From contig VZQC01005068.1 in assembly GCA_009823505.1 (NCBI GenBank), positions 500,376 to 564,375 of the forward strand: DNA of 64,000 nt. The letters are read 5' to 3'. This stretch comes from Rhizomys pruinosus (lineage: Eukaryota > Chordata > Mammalia > Rodentia > Spalacidae). Below, one piece after another: positions 1-12,017 of the stretch. The notes beneath the pieces are model-generated. The model did not search any database and had not been told where the DNA came from. It saw nothing but the letters and a program-made list of their open reading frames with translations. A program made the position numbers and the translations under genes. Numbering within the stretch: the first letter of the stretch is position 1; each line of letters opens with the position of its first letter.

Positions 1-1406
1 CAAGACACAGATTAACCCAGCATGCTAATAGTGGGGAACTTCAGATACCCCACTGAGCCACCTAGATAGGTGAGCTGGACAAAAAATAGAGAGACATTCA
101 GAACTAACAATACAATACACCAAATGGACCTCACAGATATCTACAGAATATTACCTCCAAACACCAGAGAATATACTTTCTACTCAGCGCCCCACGGAAC
201 ATACTCCAAAATCGACCACATACTGGGACACAAAAGAAACCTCAACAAATACAAAAGTATTGAAATTATTCCATGCATTCTATCAGACACAGTGCAGTTA
301 AAGTTCAAAATTAACACCAGGGTAAGCCCTACTAACTAAAGAACCACATGGAGACTAAACAACACAACCTTGAGCAATGAGGGGTCAGGGAAGAAATAAA
401 GAATGAAATAAAAGCAATCCTGTGAACTAAATGAAAATGACAATACAACAAACAAAACCTGTGGGATACATTAAGTCAATCCTAAGAGGGAAATTTTTAG
501 CCCTAAGTGCCCACATTAAAAAAAACACAGAAAGAGAACAAATTAACATGATCTAACACTGCAAGCTAAAAACACTTGAAAGACAACAACAAAGAATCCC
601 TAAACTGGACAGACAGGAAGAAATAACAAAAATCAGAGCAAAATCAAAATGAAATAGAAACAAAGCACAATACAAAAAAAATCAATGATCCCAAAGCTGG
701 TTCTTTGAAAAGATAAAACAAATAGAAAGACCTCTAGCCCAGTTAAACCAAAAGAGAAAGAAAGAGCAATTCCAATCAATCAGCCATCTGTGATGAAAGG
801 GAAAACAATCACAACAGATAAGAAAAGATCCACACAATTCATACAAGAATAATTTCAAAAACCACATTACACTCTCTAATTTTTGAAAACCTAAGAGAAA
901 TGGGAATGAATATCTTGAAATCCTGGGTGATTCACCAAAACCTTAACTAAGAAGAGATTGACAGGTTAAACAGACCCGATATACTTTGAGAAAATTGAAG
1001 GATGCTAATAAAAAAAACCTACCAACTTAAAAAAAAAAAAGACCCAGGCCCAGATTGTTTCAAAACAGAATTCTATAAAACATTTAAGGAGGTTATACAA
1101 CCATTGCTACTCAGTCTTTTCTGAAGTATACAGAGGGAAATATCCCAAACTCCTTCTATGAATCCAGGATCACTCTAATACTAAAACCAGGCAAAGACAT
1201 AAGAAAGAAAACTCTAGACCATATTATTAATGAACTCACAAGCAAAAAATTCTCAACAAAATACCTTGGAATAATCGCATACCAGACCCACATCAAAAAG
1301 TATCCATCCTATTCATGACCAGGTTGGATCATACCAGAGATGCCACGGTATGGTTCAACATATGTAATACAATAAATATCATAAAACACATAGATGGACT
1401 TAAAGA

Positions 1407-1407
<1 letters not shown>

Positions 1408-1451
<44 letters not shown>
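1408..1451 (+). repeat. 44-bp A homopolymer inside L1 coding sequence
   Basis: The run sits between the L1 words GGACTTAAAGACAAA and AAAGCTTTCCACAAAATCC. The related L1 at 51,616-51,668 has about 25 non-A bases at this point, so sequence appears replaced by A rather than interrupted by an insertion. Confidence 0.85.
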
Positions 1452-1454
<3 letters not shown>

Positions 1455-1881
1455 TTCCACAAAATCCAACATCCCTCAGGTTTAAAGTCTTAGGGGAATT
1501 GGTGGCAGAGGGATCGTCTCCTCAGTTAATCAAAGCCATATTCAAGAAAACCCACAGCCAACATCATCCTAAATGGTGAAAAATTGGAGCATTCCCCTTA
1601 AAGGCCAGAACATGGCAAGGCTGTCCAATATTGCCACTCCTTCTATTCAATATAGTGCTTGAAATGCTTGCCTAGGGCAGTAAAGCAATGAGAAAGGGAA
1701 ATTAAAGGAAGTACTAATTGGGAAAAGAGGAAGTTATATAAAACTATTCCTTTTTTGCAGATGATATGATAGTTTACCTAAGGATGCATAAAAACTTCCA
1801 CCAGAAAACTCATCGAAACAATCAAAAGTTTCAGTAAAGTGGCAGGATACAAAATAAACCTAGATAAATCAGTAGCTCTTT

Positions 1882-2150
1882 TTTAATTTTTTTAAATCTT
1901 ATTTATGTATTCGTGGTATGAATGTACTGTCTGCATGCAAAATTTTTGTGCACCCGTGTTTGTTTTGGGGGGGGGCCAATGCCGTAAGAGGTAGAAGAGG
2001 ATGTCGGATACCCCTCGAACTGGAGTTTCTCCTGGAATGGGAGATTCAGACGTTCTCAGCCGCCATTTGTGGGTGCTGGGATTGAACCCGGATCCTCTTG
2101 TTAAGAGCAGTCGGTGCTACTAACTGCTAGGGGCATCTCTCCAGCCCCTG
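1882..2150 (-). mobile_element. B2/B3-type SINE, reverse
   Basis: Reverse-oriented tRNA-derived SINE ending in CATCTCTCCAGCCCC. It is flanked by a 14-bp near-duplication (about 1,868-1,881 and 2,151-2,164, ATCAGTAGC...TTTT). It carries the 17-bp duplicated body segment (noisy here) and an odd run of nine Gs near 1,967. Confidence 0.85.
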
Positions 2151-3579
2151 ATCAGTAGCCTTTTCTTTACGTCAACAATAAACAACTGCGAGAAGGAATA
2201 CAAGGAGACCATCCCTATCAAATTATCTTTAAAAAACAAAACAAAACAAAACCCAAAAAAAAACCTAGGAGTAAAACTAACAAAGGACACCAAGACCTCT
2301 ACAAAAAAAAATTTTTAAACCCTGAAGAAGGAGATTGAAAAACTGTACATCATAAGATGGAAAGAACTCCCATGCTCATGGATTGGAAAAAATTACTTAT
2401 AGTAAAATGTCCCTCACCAAATTAATTTACAGATTCAGTGCAATCCTAATAAAAATTCCCATGAGCTTTTTTCACAGACTTTAGAAAAAATCCTTAAATT
2501 CATATGGAAAAACAAAAGACCCCGAATAGCTAAAGCAAACCCTGAGTGTGAGAAAGGTGCAATACTGGGGGATTACATACCAGACTTCAGCTATATTACA
2601 GGGCTATAGCATAAGACAGCCTGGTTACTGGAAAAAAAAACAAAAAACCAGAACCATTGACCATTGGAACAAAATTGAAGATCCCAAACTTGAGCTGATT
2701 ATAAACGTCAGCCACCTCGTATTTGAAAAAGGGGCAAAAAACCTTTATTTTGTGGAGGAAGGATAGCATCTCCAGTAAATGGTGTTAAAGCAAAACTGGA
2801 TCACCATTTTGTAGAAGAGCAAAATTAAACCCTACCTCTCACTCTGTACAAAAATAAAGTCCAAGTGGATCAAAGATGCTACGCACCCTCAATACACTGA
2901 TATAGCAAAGATAAGCATTTCTTAATTAAAGATAACAGGTCCATATAACAGCAACCTACAAGAACAATTAAGGTGTAGGAAGACTTTCTAAATTAGAAAA
3001 CAGCTGCCGCGGAGGAGAGACCATCAAATCGCGCTAGGTATCAAGTGGGAACTTGCATTGATACACTCAATGACTAAGCTTGTTAACAGACTATAATGAA
3101 ACTCAGAGAGAGAGAAGTGGAGAGAGAGACCCACAGCATGTGCGAGGAAGACCTTCAATATCCTACTATCTTACATCAGATTAATAAGGATTAACATCCT
3201 AGTAGACATATACCAGATATAAGCTACTTAAAAAACCAAGAAGTAAGAAAACATAATAACCTACTTAAAAAAGATGGAAGTTTAAGAGAATTGAACAGAG
3301 ACTTCAACCAAGTAAGGAAGTAAAAGATGGCTGAGAAACATCCTTAAAAAATGTTCGACATCATTAATAATTAAGGAAATGCAAATTAAAAACACTAGAT
3401 ATCATCTCACTTCAATAAGACTAGCCAAGGATTCAAGAAAAAAAAAGATACCCCAGTGCTGGAGAGGGAAAGTCAGGGAAACAATCATCCACTGCTCGGG
3501 TGTGAATGTTAAACTGTACAGACCCACTGTGCAAAACAGTTGTGGATACCCTTAAAAAACCTCAAAAGAGCATACCACC

Positions 3580-4259
3580 TGTGCTTGGATAGCTTTAGTG
3601 TCAACTTGACACACCTGGGTTGAGGGACCTCAGGTGGGGAATTGGCCACCTCCATTGTTTTGGCCTGTGGCCACGTCTGGGAGTATTGCTCTTGATTTTT
3701 CAGCAATGTGGGAGGGCTCAGCCCACCAATCAGTAGTGCCACCCTGGGGGCAGGTTGTGGTACTCAGTAACAGTTTAGCTGAAAGACGGTTGTAGAAGAT
3801 GGAGGCCTGGCTTGTGAAGATTGTTAGTTTTCAAAGGGAGCAGAGATCTATCAGGACTGTATAATCTGTGGGTTCTGGTCAAGCTAGGGCTGAAGAATCA
3901 GCTATAAGTAACAAGAGGACAGAACCTGAAGTGGAATCTTTTGTTGTACGGGACTGTTGTAGCTGACTCGCCGGCTGACGTTAAAATCAACTTCTGTAGT
4001 AACAAGAAGTAGCACGGCTGGGCATGAGACCAGAAGGGAGACAAAGCGCAAACATCGTGTGAACAGCTTTCCTCCATGGCTTGTGAGCCTCCACTCCTGC
4101 ACTCCAGTTTTTCCTGCCCTGAGTTCCTGCCTTGGGTCTCCCTGAATAATGAACTGTGACCCAGGGAGATGTAAAGCTGAATTAAACCCGTTCCTCCCCA
4201 AGTTGGAGGGTCGGTCAGGAGTGATTATTGTCACAGCATGGAAGGACAATACTAGACCA
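3580..4259 (+). repeat. 5' LTR of the 3.6-kb MaLR, enlarged
   Basis: Begins TGTGCTTGGATAGC and ends near ACTAGACCA. At 680 bp it is about 270 bp longer than its 3' partner (409 bp) and the solo copy (408 bp). The excess, about 3,769-4,010, matches internal sequence at about 4,399-4,630 and splits the promoter region next to the TATA-like site. Confidence 0.75.
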
Positions 4260-5471
4260 GAAAATTGTGTTTACCAGAGAGTGGGTATTGCTGTGACAGA
4301 CTGACCTTGGTGTTTTGGGAAGGATTATGGAGGCGTTTGAACAGTAATTACGTGGCTGGAAGATCATTGAATGCTTAAAGAATCGTTGCTGTGGAGTTGG
4401 GACAGTTTTGTGAAAGAGTTGTAGACAGATGGAGCCTGGCTTGTTGAAGGTTTCTAGTTTCAAAGGGGAGCAGAGATCATCAGGATGTGGAATCTGTGGG
4501 TTTGGTCAGCTGGGCTTGAAGAAATCAGCTGTAAGTAACGAGAGCCAGACCTGAAGTGAAATCTTTGGTATGTACTGGGACAATTGATGCTGGTTAGCTG
4601 GGGCTGAAAAATCAGCTGTAAGTAAGAAGAGACCAGCATCAATGTGTGAAATCTTACTGGGAAGTAGTGGTCTTTCAGGTGTCAGCACACAGAAGCTGTG
4701 ATCCAGAAGGGGGCCTGAGCCTCAACTCAGACAGAAGCAGGACTTGTTAGTTGTGTAAGAGTCTCCTAATATGGTTCTGGGTGTTGAAATTTCGAGGGGT
4801 CACAGAGAGCATCCAATGCCTTATGGCTCTGATGAAAGAGGTCAGGAAAGACCAATGGTGAAGTGCACCTTGGTTGCAGTGAAGACCCCAGATTGCAGGG
4901 GTCATGGAGAGACCTGAGGCTTTGCAACCAGAGAAGAAGTCAGAAGGAGACCATGGTGAAGGTGCATGCCTCAGTTTCAGTGGTGTCCCCAGCTTTTTGG
5001 GAGATGCCATGGGGACCATGGGACGACCACCAGAGCAGCAGCAGGTGTGAAAAGAAGTCGCCTGGGCCTTTGAGATGAGCTGTCGTGTTGCCACAGATGG
5101 CAGAGTCAGAGCAGGGGAGCTGCCTTGAAACCCTTTGGAGCCCAGAAGATCGTGGAGTGAGTCCCGGGTGTCCAAGCCTTGAGCTTACTTTGCTGGTCTT
5201 AGGTTTTGTTCAGTGTACTATTCTCTTTTTTTTTTTTTTTAATAGACATACTTGTTTTGGATTTTACAGCAGCCCACAGTTAAGAGGACTTTTTAATGGA
5301 CTGTAACTTTTAAGTGTTTGGACATTTAAGGTCTGTGGGGCTTTTAAGGTTGTAGTGTCTTAGGTTGCGAATTAATGTTTGACAACATATTTTTGGGGAT
5401 TAAGAACTGGGAAAGGTGGCATGGTTTTAATAGTGATGTGTTTGGTGTGTCAAGTTGAACAAGGGGTCAAT

Positions 5472-5880
5472 TGTGCTGGATAACTTTAGTTGCAACCTTG
5501 ACACACCTGTGTTGAGGGAGCCTCAATTGGGGAATTGGCTCCATTGGATTGGCCTGTGGCCACATCTGTGGAGTATTGTCTTGATTGTCGGGCAATGTGG
5601 GAGGGCTCAGCCCACAATGAGTAGTGCCACCCTGGGCAGGTTGTTGTGTACCATATAAGAAGGCAGGCTGGGCATGAGCCAGGGGAGCAAGCCAGTCAAC
5701 AGCATTCCTCCATGGCCTGTGCTTCAGCTCCTGCCTCCAGGTTCCTGCCCTGAGTTCCTGCCTTGGGCTCCCTGCGTGATGAACTGTGACCCAGGAGATG
5801 TAAGCTGAATAAACCTTTTCCTCCCCAAGTTGGTGTGGGTCAGAGTATTTTGTCATAGCAATGGAAGACAAACTAGAACA
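5472..5880 (+). repeat. 3' LTR of the 3.6-kb MaLR
   Basis: 409-bp LTR with a TATA-like site near 5,653, an AATAAA signal at about 5,808 and the terminus CTAGAACA. It is closely similar to the solo LTR at 48,476. Confidence 0.85.
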
Positions 5881-6285
5881 CCACCTGACCCAGCCATACC
5901 ACTCCTGGGTATATACCCACAAGATGTATCCTACTGCAAAGATGCATGCATGGCTATATTTATTGCAGCTCTCTTCACAATAGCAAAGAGCTGGAACCAA
6001 CCCAAATGCCCCTCAACAGATGACTGGATAACAAAAATGTGGTACATCTACACAATGGAGTTCTATGTAGCAGTAAAGAAAGATGACATCATGAGATTTG
6101 CTGGTAAATTGATGGAACTCGAAGCAATTATACTAAGTGAAGTAGCACAGTCCCAGAAAAAAAAGGCGAATGGTTTCCTTCATTTGTGGATGCTAACACC
6201 GAATCCCCAGTTGGCAGGAAAACTGAGCAACTTTATTATTACATACAGAAAGCAGCTGTGCTATTCCAGTGTGAACCTCTAAATG
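5881..6285 (+). mobile_element. L1 ORF2 C-terminal end
   Basis: Continuation of the L1 split by the MaLR. The frame reads IPLLGIYPQ...CMAIFIAALFTIAKSWNQP and later MWYIYTMEFYVAVKK, the conserved L1 ORF2 C-terminus. It breaks down after about 6,200. Confidence 0.85.
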
Positions 6286-6707
6286 GGCTCTAGAGTTGCC
6301 CTACCATTTATATTTACACATGGTATTTATCATATATGGATGGGAGACATTCAAAAAAAAAAGTTACTTTTCTTCAGCTGCCACTTACTTTGTATATAAA
6401 AAATGCTTACACATTACATTTTTCCAGAGAATGGTGAATATCTTTCTTAGACACAATGTAGGCTGTACTGTCACAAATAGAGTAAGGAGCTGACAAATTT
6501 ACATAATTTTAAAAGACCAGTTGTTAGAGAAAAGGAACGTTTTAAAATCAGAAATTAATTTTATTTGTAGTAATTCCTCAATCAAATAGTCTTACATTTT
6601 CTAGAATATAGCTGAAATATAAGAATTCATCACAATATTTAACAAGACTTCAGCTTAGTTTCTTTAGTTTGTTGCCATTAAAACTTTAGACATTTCAGAA
6701 TATGAGT
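6286..6707. other. AT-rich intronic stretch, nothing recognised
   Basis: I see no coding signature, SINE head or LTR end here. It may hold the eroded 3' tail of the L1. Confidence 0.5.
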
Positions 6708-6845
6708 TGAAAATGGTTGCTGACTAACATCTATAATTGTAGCACTTTGAAAGCTGAAGCAAGAGGACTTCTCGTTTGAGCCCAGCCTGGACTACATTGT
6801 AGCAAGTTCCAGGTTCTCCTGAGCTACATAGAAAGATATGTATAT
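6708..6845 (+). mobile_element. Old degenerate B1 SINE
   Basis: The order GTAGCACTTTGAAAGCTGAAGC, GAGCCCAGCCTGGACTACAT and CTGAGCTACATAGAAAGA follows the B1 body, with many changes. Confidence 0.6.
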
Positions 6846-7169
6846 TCATGTGACCCATTTCCCTGATAAAAACCACTGAAGAAGCTGAACACACAAATGA
6901 GTTTAATTAAGTCAAGCTTTTAGCCTTCTCAGTAGTAACTAGCCACACCCTGCATTTCCTTAACACTGGTTCAGTCAGAGCAAGGAATCATGAACTGAGT
7001 AGGTAGCACTCTGTTCCAGTCTAATAAAGCAGTCCACTCAGTAACATTAATATTTCTAATTAGACATAAAGTCTATTGTTTTAACACTTCTGATCCCTGG
7101 AAAGTTAGTAAGGCAATTTGTCAAGTTTGGGGCAGTTTAGAGAGGTAGAAAATTCTTACATTATTATGG

Positions 7170-7375
7170 AGATTGTGAGATGCCTGAGGGTAAAACTATG
7201 CGTTGCTGGGCCTGACTATCCAGGTGTAATTTCTGGGATCATATGGTGAATGAGGGAACCAAACCAATTCCTTCAAGTTATCCTTTGGCTGTCAGAGATG
7301 CATGTGCATGCTTGGGTTCATTAACCCCACCACATTCGCACATACTAAAACGAAAATTTTAAGTTAAATAAAAAG
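7170..7375 (+). mobile_element. B4-type SINE remnant
   Basis: Resembles B4-class SINEs: GGGCCTGACTATCCAGGTG, then TCAAGTTATCCTTTGGCTGTC and a CATGTGCATGC-rich end before an A-rich tail. The flanks 6,846-7,169 and 7,376-7,732 show nothing I recognise. Confidence 0.55.
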
Positions 7376-7732
7376 AAAATTCTTATGTATGCAAAGCTAT
7401 CATTTCTCATTGTGCTTTCACTTTTTTCTTCTAATTTTTTCAAATAGGAGTTTAATAAATATTACAGGATTGCTATTATAAAAGGCCTTTTCTCAGGTCT
7501 TCATTTTCTCTCTCCCATGTAGATAAATACTTTCAGTTCTTTCAGTCTTCTGTAACCATTACAGGCTTGTTACTCTCGTGTATCACTGATTTGTCAGTAT
7601 TCCTCTTAAAATCTCATGAAGAGAGCCAGATAATCTAAATTCTATTTTATTCATAACTTAAGATTCTATTAATTTAAAAAGTCCCACATCAACATGTTTG
7701 GTTCATTTAAAATTAAAGCCAAGTTGGGATTG

Positions 7733-7955
7733 GAAAGATGACTCAGTGGTTAAGATCACTTTCTGCTCTTGCAGAGGACTTCACTTCTCAGGACCCACAT
7801 AGTACTTTGTAGCTTTCTATAACCTCAGTCTCAGGAGATCTGAGACTGGACTTCTTTTGGACTCTATGGGTACCAGACATACATGTTGTGCATATATATA
7901 TGCAAGCAAAATAGTCATACACATGAAATAAAAATAACAAAAATATTTTGAAAAA
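7733..7955 (+). mobile_element. B3-type SINE
   Basis: tRNA-derived head (GGAAAGATGACTCAGTGGTT, CTCTTGCAGAGGA) and a tail with CATACACATGAAATAAAAATAA. It is well diverged. Confidence 0.75.
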
Positions 7956-8156
7956 TGTAAAAGCCCAAGACTTTATTCAAAATTAAGTTCTGTTTATCCT
8001 TTGTTTTATATTTCTGAATTTGTCTGTATGAGCTGAAACTTGATAAGGATAAATTCAGCATCATTTACTTTATCATATACTTCAAAAGTGGACAAGATTG
8101 TTATAAAAATTGCAATTATTATCACACCCTGTGTAATAATCGTGTTGAGGTTTCTT

Positions 8157-8327
8157 TTTTTTTTTTTTTCTTCCCTTTTTTTTGGTGTTTTTGAGACAGG
8201 GTCTCCCTGTAGCCCCAGCTGGCCTGGAACTCACCCAGTAGACCAGGCTGGCCTTGAACTCACAGAAATCCACATGCCTCTGCCTCCTGAGTGCTGGGAT
8301 TAAAGGCGTGCACCACCATGCCTGGCA
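8157..8327 (-). mobile_element. B1 SINE, reverse
   Basis: T-rich start, GAGACAGGGTCTCCCTGTAG, then GCTGGGATTAAAGGCGTGCA. The flanking duplication AGGTTTCTT is at 8,148-8,156 and 8,328-8,336. Confidence 0.92.
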
Positions 8328-8336
8328 AGGTTTCTT

Positions 8337-8739
8337 ATAATAAATGCATTGTGAGGCTGTTTTATCACTGTACAAATTTCATAATGTACACTTCTACAAA
8401 CTAAAAAGTACTGCAACATCACTAGGGAATTTAATTTACTTATATGTTATATGTGATCCATTCTTGATCCAAACCTTGCCATATAGCACATTATTATAAA
8501 TGGAAAGATACATCCTATGTTTATGAATTAGAAGAATGAATGAATATTAATAAACTATATGTAATACCCCAAACTCTGTAGATATATCAGGTCTTTATGT
8601 AATGTTTTTCATAAAAAATAGAAAAGTCTTAAAATTCTCAACTATGAAAACCTTGAAGCAATTTTGAGCAAAAAGACCAAACCCAGAGACTGGTATGAAA
8701 ATGTATTATGACAATAATTAGTACTGTTTAAATATCTAT
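8337..8739. other. AT-rich intronic stretch, nothing recognised
   Basis: No repeat or gene signal is clear to me. Confidence 0.4.
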
Positions 8740-9205
8740 ATATCTAATTGCCTGTGCTTCATTAGTAGGATTGAAAGGTTATTCCTGAACAAAGTGTCAG
8801 ACCATGAAAAGAAACAGCCAGAACTGGTCAGAGTCCAAAACGACATCTCCAGAGAAAGCAGACTGTTTTGCTTCTCATCCACCTGTGCCCCTTTTCTAAG
8901 CCTAGGGAACAATCTGCCGAAGAGGGGGCATGATAGAATGTAAGGGCTGTGATTGGGGTGAATGGTGAAACTACAGCAATATAGACTAGACGCTTATTTG
9001 ATCAACTTGATTGTACATACAAGCCCCTCCAGCTGGATGGTGGGAGCCTTGGGCTGTGTGGGTTTGGGCACAACTGCTTGCAACTTGGTTTTACATGAAG
9101 GATGCTTGTACTCAAAACTTATTACTTGTTGTTAAAAAAAGAAATAAATGAAAGTAAATAAAAAAAGAAAAAATGAATAAATAAAATTAGTGATTAAAAA
9201 AAGAA
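8740..9205 (+). mobile_element. 5'-truncated L1, 3' UTR end
   Basis: Shares its text with 20,765-21,316 and 59,807-60,220: GAAACAGCCAGAAC, then TTGGTTTTACATGAAGGATG and a repeated A-rich tail. This is the terminal part of the window's young L1 family. Confidence 0.8.
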
Positions 9206-9499
9206 AGATAAAGAAAGTCATGAGTTCTATTCCTTCACAAATTAGAGCAAATAGCTACTTAACTATCACGCATGGCAAACATTACTGGTAATGAAAGAAT
9301 TTGGACTTGATAATGCTGAATCTGAAAACCAATGTGGAGAGGATATATCACTTAAATGTATTGAATCTTGTAATCATGGAGATATATTATTTCAGTTGTT
9401 TGTTTTCACAAATAACATTTAAGAACTATATATAGACTTTTGTGTAAAGACTACATCTATTGTATTAAATATGACTTTTGTTCTAAAAAAAAAAAAGAA
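9206..9499. other. AT-rich intronic stretch
   Basis: Nothing recognised apart from an A-run near 9,485. Confidence 0.4.
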
Positions 9500-10545
9500 A
9501 ATGTATTGTGGCTAATCACAAACCAATAATCAAAAGAAACAGAATAGATTTGATTTTTGAAAGAGGTGCCAGTAATACATTATGGCAAAAGGACAGTCTC
9601 TTCAGTAGATGGTATTTGCACTGTTGAATATCTATATGCAGAAGAATGAAAGAAAACACATAATTTACATCTCGTTAAAAAACCTGGAAAGTTAAAGATT
9701 TAAATGTAAGTTTTAAAATGATAAACCTACCAGAAGAAAACATAAGGGAAAATGTATATAGCATTGATGTGAGCAATTGTCCTTTAGATATGAACATAAA
9801 GGTGAAAATACATAAGATTATATAAAATTAAAAGTTCCTGTGTAACAGAGGAAACAAACAGAACAAAGAGATAACAAACAGAAATGGAGAAAATATTTGC
9901 ATGTTATACATCTGATAAGCAATTAATGCTCATAATATATAAGCAATGCAAAGAAATCAATGATGAAAAGAAACCTGATTTTTTTCCACATAAAATATCT
10001 TTATATAATAAATTAGATTTTAAACATTGACAAAACTGAAAGTTGATAAAAATGACAAACTCTTATGTACTGCTATTAGTCTTATAAAATGGTACAGTTA
10101 CTTAGAACTGTAGTTTATAAAGTTATACATACACTTGAAATAAAATGTAGTCATTGTACTCTACAGAAATTATAGAGTATATACATACTCATAAGTACTT
10201 GTCCACAAATGTTTTAGAAATATTTTATTTGCTTTATTTTATTTAGTTATTTTTTTGAGACACCCTCTCTATGTAGCCCAAACTGTCCTCAATGCACAAT
10301 CCTTTTCCCTCAGTCTTCAGGGTGCTGGGAGTTTAGGCAAGCACTGCCATGATTTACTGCAACTTTATTTTAATGACTAAGATCTAAAAGGTATCTGAGC
10401 CATCAATGGATTAATACATAAACATTAAGTTGCCACATGGTATAGGAACACTTTTAAAATAATGAGTGATAAATTATTGATGTGTGCAACATCAAAGATG
10501 AATCTCAAAAGTCACAATGCTCCATAGAAGATGCCAATTGTATAA
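9500..10545 (+). mobile_element. Old L1 (L1M-like) ORF2 3' part
   Basis: Follows the order of mammalian L1 ORF2: GGACAGTCTCTTCAGTAGATGG, AGAAGAAAACATAAGGGAAAA, GAGAAAATATTTGCATGTTAT, then a tail like the ORF2 end after 10,366. A reverse B1 interrupts it at about 10,215-10,365. Confidence 0.7.
10215..10365 (-). mobile_element. Old B1 SINE, reverse
   Basis: TTTTGAGACACCCTCTCTATG and CAGGGTGCTGGGAGTTTAGGC place it as a diverged B1 inside the L1M. Confidence 0.7.
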
Positions 10546-10549
10546 CTCT

Positions 10550-10858
10550 GTACTTAGCTTCTGTAGTTCATCATTGTGGAGGTTGTAGTTCATTGCTTTG
10601 GGCCTCCAATCAGGGTGCACAATATCAACAATAAGTGGTGTTTGTCAGTCCAAACCACTAGTATCATGAGCCAGAAACCATAAAGCTACCACATGGCTAT
10701 AGATCCACAGCCTCATTTGGGGACACATATGAAATGTTTTAAGGACTCGCCACAAACCCCACCTCCTATAATTCTACTGCTGCAATGGAGAGCACCACAG
10801 TGGGGCTAAACCTTTACATATGGAATACAGGGGGACAATCATCATCCAAATCATAGCA
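10550..10858 (-). mobile_element. MST/MLT-like MaLR LTR, reverse (tentative)
   Basis: On the minus strand it begins TGCTATGATTTGGATGATG followed by TTGTCCCCC, resembling the start of MST/MLT1-type LTRs. The rest is too diverged to name. No target duplication is seen. Confidence 0.4.
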
Positions 10859-11059
10859 GTTTCCATTTTATACAAAGTTCCATAAAACACAAGTTGATCT
10901 TCAGTGATAGAAAGTCGGTTAGTGGGAGAGGCAAAGGTGCAGTCAGGAAAGAGGAAGGAAGAATTTTTATAAATACAGAGGGAATATTTAAGGATAAAAG
11001 TTATGTTCATTATCTTAAATATTCTGATGTTTCCATGACTATACCAGTACCTACTATTA

Positions 11060-11340
11060 TACCTTTTTAATATTTTTATTGAATTTATGTGCATTTCATA
11101 GATCGTTTCTCAGTCCAATCTAGACTCATCTTGTCTCCCATGCCCCCCCCACCCCACCCAAGTTCATGCACCTGCCATCCCTGCCCTGTAGCTTTTTCTG
11201 ATTCTTTTCAAAGATTTTTTTTTAAAGCAGAGGATTATTGTCCTTGGGGGAACTACCATTTCAGTCAGTTCCCTGTCCCTGACCCTGTGCTATCATTCCC
11301 TCCAATCTGTACCACTTCAACATAGGCCTATATATGTCGC
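11060..11340 (-). mobile_element. L1 3' end, reverse
   Basis: Reverse complement of the young L1 terminus: poly-T-like start, TTTATTGAATTTATGTGCATTTC, then a C-rich tract (CCCCCCCCACCCCACCC) matching the G-rich 3' UTR tract. Identity fades beyond 11,230. Confidence 0.7.
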
Positions 11341-11424
11341 ACCTATACAAAAATTATATCATCTGTACTCAAACTGTTCAGCTCTTTATTCCATCTTTTG
11401 AGTGAGTCATTTAAAAACCCTGAT

Positions 11425-11535
11425 TTTTAGCATGGGAAATGAGTGGAGATTTACCTCAACAATAGAGTGCTTTCCTAATGTACTCAAGACCCTGAATTTG
11501 GTCCCTAGCACTGAAGAATGAACGATTTTAAATTA
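11425..11535 (+). mobile_element. ID-like SINE
   Basis: GAGATTTACCTCAACAATAGAG, then GACCCTGAATTTGGTCCCTAGC is the layout of the tRNA-Ala-derived ID repeat, diverged. Confidence 0.55.
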
Positions 11536-11794
11536 ATAATTAAAATCTGAAAGACCTGAATATATATTTCTCCAAAGAAAAGATACGATATGTAATGTAC
11601 TTGTATATTAGTATTAGGAAAATGTGACTATATATACTATAATAATATTGTGTGTGTAGATTGTTGTGTGTTTTTATTGTGCTTTTGGGGTCTCTCATAT
11701 GGGTTGGTGGTGTTTATGTAACCGGGTATAATTAATAACGTGCCCTAACCATAACAAATATGGCAAAGCATAAACAAAGCTCAACCACAATGAA

Positions 11795-11950
11795 TTTTTT
11801 TTTTGATCTTTTCGAGACAGGGTCTCCCTGTAGCCCCAGCTGTCCTGGAACTCCTTTGTAGACCAGGCTGGTCCTTGAAACTCACAAAAGATCTGCTGCT
11901 CTGCCTCCCAAAGTGCTAGGGATTAAAAGGGCATGCGCCACCACACCCGG
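11795..11950 (-). mobile_element. B1 SINE, reverse
   Basis: Full B1 body in reverse, with the 10-bp duplication CCACAATGAA at 11,785-11,794 and 11,951-11,960. Confidence 0.92.
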
Positions 11951-12017
11951 CCACAATGAAATATTTTACTCTAATTATAATGAGTACTGGAAAGCATGTA
12001 TAGAAAAGGCAATACTG

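Larger units (their letters stand above)
1..3579 (+). mobile_element. L1 ORF2 remnant, noisy, interrupted
   Basis: This is an L1 LINE in + orientation starting inside the endonuclease domain. Codons at 70-339 read an endonuclease block with YTFYSAPHGTYSKIDHILGHK-type spacing, but the expected catalytic SDH is read as SDT. Reverse transcriptase follows, with the FADD box at 1,754-1,765. Many indels break the frame, so nothing can be translated through. A B3 SINE splits it at about 1,882-2,150 and an A-run replaces sequence at 1,408-1,451. The element resumes after the MaLR provirus at 5,886. The density of indels relative to nearby unique DNA suggests sequencing error on top of decay. Confidence 0.88.
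3580..5880 (+). mobile_element. MaLR-like provirus inserted in L1
   Basis: LTR-internal-LTR element of 2.3 kb with TG...CA ends. The perfect 5-bp duplication CCACC lies at 3,575-3,579 and 5,881-5,885. Removing one copy restores a normal L1 reading across the site. The internal start (TTACCAGAGAGTGGGTATTGCTG) resembles MaLR internal starts. The internal region (4,260-5,471) has no long frame on +. It contains an imperfect repeat of about 90 bp (near 4,480-4,640) built around AATCAGCTGTAAGTAA. The same family recurs at 21,317-22,416 and as a solo LTR at 48,476-48,883. Confidence 0.85.

Noticed and set aside
5467..6000. 177-codon minus-strand frame, matched by similar frames at 21,982-22,407 and 48,416-48,952
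   Set aside because: It is the antisense of the MaLR-like LTR. The shared open frame reflects LTR composition, not a gene family.
10550..10780. Host exon candidate near a GC-richer patch
   Set aside because: No splice-bounded frame; the sequence fits an old reverse MaLR LTR better.
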